From: JBFGCA01 sp041567315
Lineage (GTDB): Bacteria; Acidobacteriota; Thermoanaerobaculia; Multivoradales; JAHEKO01
Direction of reading: 5' to 3'
Assembly (NCBI GenBank): GCA_041567315.1
Contig: JBFGCA010000144.1
Coordinates: 1 to 9,849 of the forward strand
DNA length: 9,849 nucleotides
Position numbers and translations under genes: made by a program. The notes beneath the pieces are model-generated. The model worked only from the letters and a program-made list of their open reading frames with translations. It searched no databases and was not told the origin of the DNA. Shown here in pieces: positions 6,238 to 9,849 of the stretch; the stretch's first letter is position 1, and the number at the start of each line of letters is the position of its first letter.

Positions 6238-6247
6238 CGGCGATGCT
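6233..6247. promoter_or_regulatory. 15-bp palindrome, candidate operator for the RHH protein
   Basis: AGCATC (6233-6238) and GATGCT (6242-6247) are perfect 6-bp arms around GGC. The site overlaps the putative -10/+1 region of the RHH gene and lies 29 bp before its start. Short inverted repeats at the promoter are typical of autoregulation by ribbon-helix-helix dimers. That link is inferred, and the palindrome could instead act as an mRNA hairpin. Confidence 0.4.
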
Positions 6248-6276
6248 TCTAACAAAGGGCGATGAAAGGAACACAC

Positions 6277-6519
6277 GTGTCGAAGATCACCGTCGGCATG
6301 CCCGAGGACATGGTGGCGGCGCTCGAGGTGGCGTCGTTTCAGCGGCGCTCCCTGGGCCGCGAGCCCTCGGGGGTCGGGGCGCTGGTGCGCGAGGCGGTGG
6401 CCCACTGGCTCGAGCTGGAGATCGCGGCGACCGATGCGCAGGGCGTCCACGCCTCGCGGCCGCCGTGGGAGCAGCGGCTGGCGGTCGCCGGGCCGCACCG
6501 CGCCCGGCCGATCCACTGA
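6277..6519 (+). CDS. Ribbon-helix-helix (CopG/Arc-like) DNA-binding protein
   Basis: An 80-aa protein whose first 48 residues fit the RHH fold. The strand SKITVGMP (2-9) inserts in the major groove, helix 1 is EDMVAALEVASFQRR (10-24), a turn carries SLGREPSGVG (25-34), and helix 2 is ALVREAVAHWLELEI (35-49). The tail (50-80) is short, polar and probably disordered. Such proteins bind DNA as dimers and often serve as antitoxins or autorepressors. No toxin gene is adjacent: upstream is the divergent 89-aa protein, downstream the convergent TPR gene. An ATG at 6262 is in frame, but its AAAGGG is only 2 nt away. The GTG at 6277 has AAAGGA (6265-6270) at 6 nt and starts right at the DNA-binding strand, so it is preferred. 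Only 10 bp separate its stop from that of the TPR gene. Confidence 0.75.
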   Translation: MSKITVGMPEDMVAALEVASFQRRSLGREPSGVGALVREAVAHWLELEIAATDAQGVHASRPPWEQRLAVAGPHRARPIH

Positions 6520-6529
6520 CCCGATCCCC

Positions 6530-8191
6530 CTACCCGCCAGCGCGGCCCAGCAGATCCTCCGCCGGCCGGTCGGCCTGCCGCCAGATCTCGCGGAGCGTCC
6601 GGTAGCTCTCGGCGGCGGTAGCCTGGTCGCCCGCCCGCTCGGCGGCCCGGGCGAGGCCCAGCAGCGAGGCGGTGCGCCGCGGTGCCCGCTCGAGGGCGGC
6701 GGCGAAGGCCTCGCGGGCCGCGGCCGGTCGGTCGAGCCCGAGCAGCACCTCGCCGAGCAGCTCGTGGCTGGGCTTGGCGAGCGGCGGCGGCCCGAAGTTG
6801 AAGGGCATCCCGGCCTCGCGCTCGGCGGCCGCCCGTAGCTTCTCGACGGCCTCGTCGGCCCGGCCGGCGTCGAGCAACAGCAGCGCCGCCAGCTCCTCGC
6901 CCTCGATCTCGAGGTTGGTCGAATCCTCGCCCTCGCGCAGGGCGGCCATCTCGGCCGCCAAGCGTTCGGCGGTCTCGCGCTCGCCGCGCTCGAGCGCCGC
7001 CAGCGCCGAGACGAAGCGGTGGTTGTGGCGCGCCACCACCGAGGCTCCTAGGTCGCCGTCCATCGCCAGCACCGCCGGCTCCCAGTGGCCGGTGTCGAGC
7101 AGGTAGCGGGACCGCATGCGGGCGAAGTACCACTGCTCGCCCCGGGTGGTGCCGCCGCCGGCGATGCGCTGATGACAGGCGTCGAGCACCGCCCGGGCCT
7201 CGCGCTCGCGACCCTGCTGAAGGTAGCCGTACTCGAGCCAGGAGGCGTAGTGACCGCAGACGTTGGGCGGCCGGCCCAGCTCGGCGCGGCGGGCGTCCTC
7301 GACGTCGCGCGCCCGCAGGTTGGCGGTCACCACCTCGTCCCACAGCCCGAGGGCGACGAAGATGTGCGAGGTCATGTGCTGGGCGTGGGCCGCCTCGGGG
7401 GCGACGTCGGCGTAGACGCGGGCCGAGCGCAGGCCGAGCGGCGCGTGGATCGGGTCGTCGTAGGAGTGGATCAGGTAGTGGAGCGCCCCGGGGTGTCGCG
7501 GGTTGGCCCGGAAGACCTCCTCGGCGATCGCCGCCGCCCGCATGTAGGTGGCGAAGTCGCGGCCCTCGTGGGCCGAGCCCAGCACCGCCAGGGCGTGGAA
7601 GGCGGCGGCCTCGTGGTCGTCGGGCCAGCGCTCCTGGAGACGGCGCATGGCGCCGAGATAGGCGAAGTCGCGCGCCTCCTTCTCGCCCTCGCCGTAGAGC
7701 ACCTCGACCGCCTCCAGCCAGGCACGCTCGCGCTCGGTGGGCGCCGCGGCGAGGCGCGCCTCGCGGGTCGGGGCCAGCCGCTCGAGCACCGCCCGCGCGG
7801 CGTCGCGGTCCTGGTTCTGCCAGATCGGATGGTTGTGGGTCATCGCCTCGCCCCAGTAGGCGAGCGCGAAGCCGGGATCGATCTCCTGGGCCTCGCGGAA
7901 GGCGAGGGCGGCGTCCTCGTACTCGAAGTTGTGGAGCAGCGCCAGGCCCTCGAGGAACGGCCCCTGCGCGGCCGGCGCGCCCGAGTTGGGAAAGCGCACC
8001 GAGCCCAGTCCGCCCAGGCCCTCGGGGGCGACCTCCGTGGCCAACGCCGGCTCGGGTCCAGCTGGCCCCAGAGGGGCCAGCAACAGGGCCGGGAGCAAAG
8101 AGACGATCCGCCACCAGGTCCTCGGCCGCCTTGCACTCGACCCGCGCGTCGCCTTCTGGGTGATGGTCTTCGATCCGTTGCTGCGTCTCAC
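6530..8191 (-). CDS. Secreted tetratricopeptide-repeat protein
   Basis: A 553-aa exported TPR protein. After a basic N-terminal stretch (RRPRTWWR, 21-28), a hydrophobic core IVSLLPALLLAPLGPA (29-44) and a likely cleavage after ALA (51) make a signal peptide. The rest is helical repeats: GLALLHNFEYEDAALAFREA (82-101), ALAVLGSAHEGRDFATYM (200-217), a central block HYLIHSYDDPIHAPLGL (238-254) and AHAQHMTSHIFVALGLWDEV (268-287), and further repeats at about 390-540. The central His-rich block recurs in a group of large bacterial TPR proteins of unknown function. TPRs usually hold protein partners, so a periplasmic scaffold role is inferred. The start is GTG with GAGGAG (plus-strand 8197-8202) 5 nt upstream; no ATG occurs before residue 117. 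The 3' end nearly touches that of the convergent RHH gene, with no terminator between, so the two transcripts may overlap. Confidence 0.85.
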   Translation of the reverse strand: MRRSNGSKTITQKATRGSSARRPRTWWRIVSLLPALLLAPLGPAGPEPALATEVAPEGLGGLGSVRFPNSGAPAAQGPFLEGLALLHNFEYEDAALAFREAQEIDPGFALAYWGEAMTHNHPIWQNQDRDAARAVLERLAPTREARLAAAPTERERAWLEAVEVLYGEGEKEARDFAYLGAMRRLQERWPDDHEAAAFHALAVLGSAHEGRDFATYMRAAAIAEEVFRANPRHPGALHYLIHSYDDPIHAPLGLRSARVYADVAPEAAHAQHMTSHIFVALGLWDEVVTANLRARDVEDARRAELGRPPNVCGHYASWLEYGYLQQGREREARAVLDACHQRIAGGGTTRGEQWYFARMRSRYLLDTGHWEPAVLAMDGDLGASVVARHNHRFVSALAALERGERETAERLAAEMAALREGEDSTNLEIEGEELAALLLLDAGRADEAVEKLRAAAEREAGMPFNFGPPPLAKPSHELLGEVLLGLDRPAAAREAFAAALERAPRRTASLLGLARAAERAGDQATAAESYRTLREIWRQADRPAEDLLGRAGG

Positions 8192-8360
8192 GGTCTCTCC
8201 TCGTGCTCGTGCAGGAATGTCGGCGTCATCCGCGCGGGGCGGCGCGAACCGCCCGGGCCGCCAAGGCGCCGTTTGTATCCGTCGGGGCGAAGGTCGGCGC
8301 CGGGCACGGGTTGCAGGCGTCAGTGCCGGCTGCGCGCCGACGATATCCCGTCTCGCCCGA

Positions 8361-8389
8361 GGGACGACGAATCCCGCGTTCGGGACGAC
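8361..8389. repeat. Direct repeat GGGACGAC, two copies 21 bp apart
   Basis: GGGACGAC occurs at 8361-8368 and 8382-8389. Between and overlapping them, TCCCG (8372-8376) and CGGGA (8381-8385) form a small hairpin. The 21-bp period equals two helical turns, as for paired regulator sites. It lies about 170-200 bp upstream of the TPR start. The remaining gap (8192-8360) shows no other clear signal. Confidence 0.3.
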
Positions 8390-8391
8390 CC

Positions 8392-8404
8392 GGCGGAAGC
8401 CGCC
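8392..8404 (-). terminator. Short GC hairpin after the Cys-rich small gene
   Basis: GGCGG (8392-8396) and CCGCC (8400-8404) pair around 3 nt, directly downstream of the stop at 8405. There is no T-tract. A 3'-end role is possible by position only. Confidence 0.25.
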
Positions 8405-8632
8405 TCAGGCGGCCAGGCCGCGCGGACGGGGCGGCGCCTCGGCCAGCGGCCGCAGGCCCTCGGGCAGGGCGGCGGCCCGCAGGCGACCGGTGCGGTAGGC
8501 GTAGTAGAGGCCGGCGGCGGTCAGTGCGTCGCAGAGCGCGATACAGCGCTCGCACAGGAACTGCCGGGCGGGGGCGCCGCAGTCGGCGCAGGGCCGGTGG
8601 CCCGGTTTCTTCGTCTGGCGCTTGGAGTCCAT
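8405..8632 (-). CDS. Small five-cysteine putative zinc-binding protein (75 aa)
   Basis: A 75-aa protein with Cys15, Cys18, Cys27, Cys30 and Cys34 in the pattern CxxC-x8-CxxC-x3-C, which fits a compact zinc finger. A basic head (MDSKRQTKKPGHR) precedes it. A helical segment ALCDALTAAGLYYAYRTGRLRAAAL (32-56) and a Pro/Arg tail follow. There is no signal peptide, so it is probably cytoplasmic. I do not recognise the family. The ATG at 8632 is preferred over an in-frame TTG at 8686, because the TTG falls inside a near-consensus sigma-54 promoter whose predicted start site (about 8659) lies downstream of it. The ribosome-binding site is weak (GGTGG 5 nt away). It is separate from the DUF2911 gene, which ends at a strong hairpin, and 213 bp from the TPR gene. 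Control by nitrogen, stress or an FHA/AAA+ activator would be inference. Confidence 0.65.
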   Translation of the reverse strand: MDSKRQTKKPGHRPCADCGAPARQFLCERCIALCDALTAAGLYYAYRTGRLRAAALPEGLRPLAEAPPRPRGLAA

Positions 8633-8669
8633 GGTCGCCACCGTGTCTCCCGCTCCCGGCAAGAGGTGC

Positions 8670-8685
8670 AGCACTTCCCGTGCCA
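8670..8685 (-). promoter_or_regulatory. Near-consensus sigma-54 (RpoN) promoter
   Basis: On the minus strand the site reads TGGCACGGGAAGTGCT. Against TGGCACG-N4-TTGCW it matches 11 of 12 specified bases, with the invariant GG (-24) and GC (-12) at correct spacing. The predicted transcription start is about 8659, giving a 27-nt leader to the ATG at 8632. No activator-binding site was identified upstream. Confidence 0.55.
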
Positions 8686-8783
8686 ACCGCCGGGTGGGGC
8701 CCGAATGCCGGTCGGTGCGGGCCGGGCTCGTCAGACAGGGGCTCCCGGGCGACGGAATTTGTTACTCGCCGGCAGGAAAGATG

Positions 8784-8810
8784 GCGGGGGCGGGCGTCCG
8801 CCCACCCCGC
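8784..8810 (-). terminator. Strong hairpin terminator of the DUF2911-TPR gene
   Basis: On the minus strand a GC-rich stem (plus-strand arms 8784-8795 and 8800-8810, loop 8796-8799) has 4 pairs, a G-U, 4 pairs, a one-base bulge and 2 more pairs. It begins 19 nt after the stop codon and is followed by CATCTTTCC. This is the most terminator-like element in the window, although the T-tract is short. Confidence 0.5.
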
Positions 8811-8829
8811 TCCCTCGCCGCGCTGGCGC

Positions 8830-9849
8830 TCAGATGTTCTGACCCTGCTCGAGCTGTGTCACCAGGCCCTGGATGTAGGCCTTCTGGGCCTCGGGCGCCT
8901 TCTCGAGGGCCACCTTCATGTGCCTGGCGGCCTTCCCGAACTGGCCGAGGGCGGCGTGGCCGCGGGCCAGCCCGACGCCGATGAACCAGGCCTCGGGATG
9001 GCGGCTGGCGTTGAGCCGGAAGACCTCGAGTGCGCGCTCCTTGTCGTTCTGGGCCAGGAGCTGGCGGCCGTAGTTGTGGATCTGGAGGGGATTGGCCTTC
9101 TCGAGCGCGCGGTCCATGAGCTGCGCGGCCTGCTCGGCGTCACCGGTCTTGGCCAGGAGCTGCGACTTGGTCGACAGGTTCTCGAAGCGCTCCTCGATCT
9201 GGATCGACCGGTCGGCCCACTCGACGGCCTCTTCGAGATTGACGTCGTTCTGCAGGCAGTAGGTGGCGGCCTGGTTCCAGCCCAGCCAGAAGAACTGGGA
9301 CAGCCCCTTGAGCTGCTCCTCGATGCTGGCCAGGGTCTGGGCCTTGTCGTCGACCGCGATGTCGACCGGGACGCGCACCTTCTCCCAGGTCAGCGCCAGC
9401 GTCGCCGACTCGCTGCCCACGTCGTCGAAGGCGAAGACCATGCGCTCCTGGAAGGGCGCCTCCTCAGGCTGCACCGTCACCCGCAGGGCGTCGTTGGCCT
9501 CGTCGTAGCTGAAGCTGCCCCAGGCGGTGGTGTCGCGCGAGAAGATCACCACCCACTCGCTCTCGCCGGGCAGAGTGTGGAGACCGTAGGTGCCGGCGGC
9601 CAGCGGCTGGCCCTCGATCGTGACGTCGCCGGAGAAGGTGATGAGGGTGTTCTCGTTGGCGCCGGTGCGCCACACCTGGCCGTAGGGGACCAGGCTGCCC
9701 CAGATCTCGCGCTCGTTGACCGCCGGCCGGTGGTAGTCGACCCGGACGTCGGTGAGACCGATGCGCTGGCTCACCGAGGCGGGCGGGCTGGCGAGGGGCA
9801 GGGTGAGGCCCTGGGTCTGATTCTGGACCTGGGCGGCGAGCGGCGCGGC
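8830..9849 (-). CDS. DUF2911 domain protein with C-terminal TPR-like repeats (N-terminus beyond window)
   Basis: 339 residues are visible. A GTG at 9774 looks like a start, but it is an internal Val. The frame runs on without a stop to the right edge, and the 25 extra residues (AAPLAAQ then LPLASPPASVSQRIG) fit the usual exported DUF2911 start, with the end of a signal peptide at AAPLAAQ. The DUF2911 domain spans about residues 20-160: VDYHRPAVNEREIWG (37-51), YGQVWRTGANENT (56-68), PLAAGTYGLHTLPG (82-95) and WVVIFSRDTTAWGSFSY (99-115). Helical TPR-like repeats cover about 185-335 (for example NYGRQLLAQNDKERALEVFRL, 259-279, and ARGHAALGQFGKAARHMKVALEKA, 295-318). It is probably periplasmic. 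The domain is common in Bacteroidota and Acidobacteriota, and its function is not known. TPRs suggest a protein partner. A strong hairpin follows the stop. Confidence 0.88.
   Translation of the reverse strand, partial: AAPLAAQVQNQTQGLTLPLASPPASVSQRIGLTDVRVDYHRPAVNEREIWGSLVPYGQVWRTGANENTLITFSGDVTIEGQPLAAGTYGLHTLPGESEWVVIFSRDTTAWGSFSYDEANDALRVTVQPEEAPFQERMVFAFDDVGSESATLALTWEKVRVPVDIAVDDKAQTLASIEEQLKGLSQFFWLGWNQAATYCLQNDVNLEEAVEWADRSIQIEERFENLSTKSQLLAKTGDAEQAAQLMDRALEKANPLQIHNYGRQLLAQNDKERALEVFRLNASRHPEAWFIGVGLARGHAALGQFGKAARHMKVALEKAPEAQKAYIQGLVTQLEQGQNI

Noticed and set aside
6262..6276. ATG at 6262 as start of the RHH protein
   Set aside because: The nearest ribosome-binding-like AAAGGG is only 2 nt away, while the GTG at 6277 has AAAGGA at 6 nt and begins at the DNA-binding strand. 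Not excluded.
8633..8686. TTG at 8686 as start of the five-Cys protein
   Set aside because: It lies inside the sigma-54 promoter, upstream of the predicted transcription start, and the added 18 residues show no motif.
1..9849. tRNA, rRNA, CRISPR, insertion sequence, prophage or defence system
   Set aside because: I searched by eye for tRNA-like cloverleaf landmarks, regular repeats, transposase motifs and terminal inverted repeats, and found none. The genes read as ordinary chromosomal ones with uniform base composition.

Overview
This is a very GC-rich stretch (by eye around 70%, with strong third-position GC that produces long antisense shadow frames). It carries ordinary, densely packed chromosomal genes of a Gram-negative-type bacterium with exported proteins. 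The mix of a DUF2911+TPR protein, a DUF885 lipoprotein, a large secreted TPR protein and an FHA-linked HtrA-like protease at this GC points to Acidobacteriota of the Thermoanaerobaculia kind. Another high-GC didderm group (Gemmatimonadota, Myxococcota) is possible. That assignment is inference from gene content. I see no tRNA, rRNA, CRISPR array, insertion sequence or phage module.

Left part (1-2080): the first codons of a membrane-anchored protein read leftward off the edge. Across a 272-bp divergent gap, a membrane protein reads rightward, with a cytoplasmic FHA domain, one membrane span, a coiled coil and an exported trypsin-like protease domain. It meets a leftward gene cluster at a convergent junction that has two hairpins.

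Middle (2080-5841): a leftward cluster runs from a DUF885 lipoprotein through a haloalkane-dehalogenase-like hydrolase (22-nt gap) to a 71-aa zinc-ribbon protein (104-nt gap). Diverging from it, rightward, is a close relative of NAPE-hydrolysing phospholipase D with a complete set of metal ligands. A GC-rich hairpin directly follows its stop.

Right part (5841-9849): a small basic protein with a His-rich tail (leftward) diverges from a ribbon-helix-helix DNA-binding protein (rightward) that has a palindrome in its leader. That gene runs tail-to-tail, 10 bp apart, into a large secreted TPR protein. Further right are a 75-aa five-cysteine protein behind a near-consensus sigma-54 promoter, a terminator hairpin, and a DUF2911+TPR protein cut by the right edge.

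Several starts are non-ATG, and four were reset from ribosome-binding sites, in-frame stops or continuing homology. No multi-gene pathway is evident. The strongest candidates for new biology are the FHA-transmembrane-protease architecture, the sigma-54-driven small Cys protein, and the RHH gene with its own putative operator.
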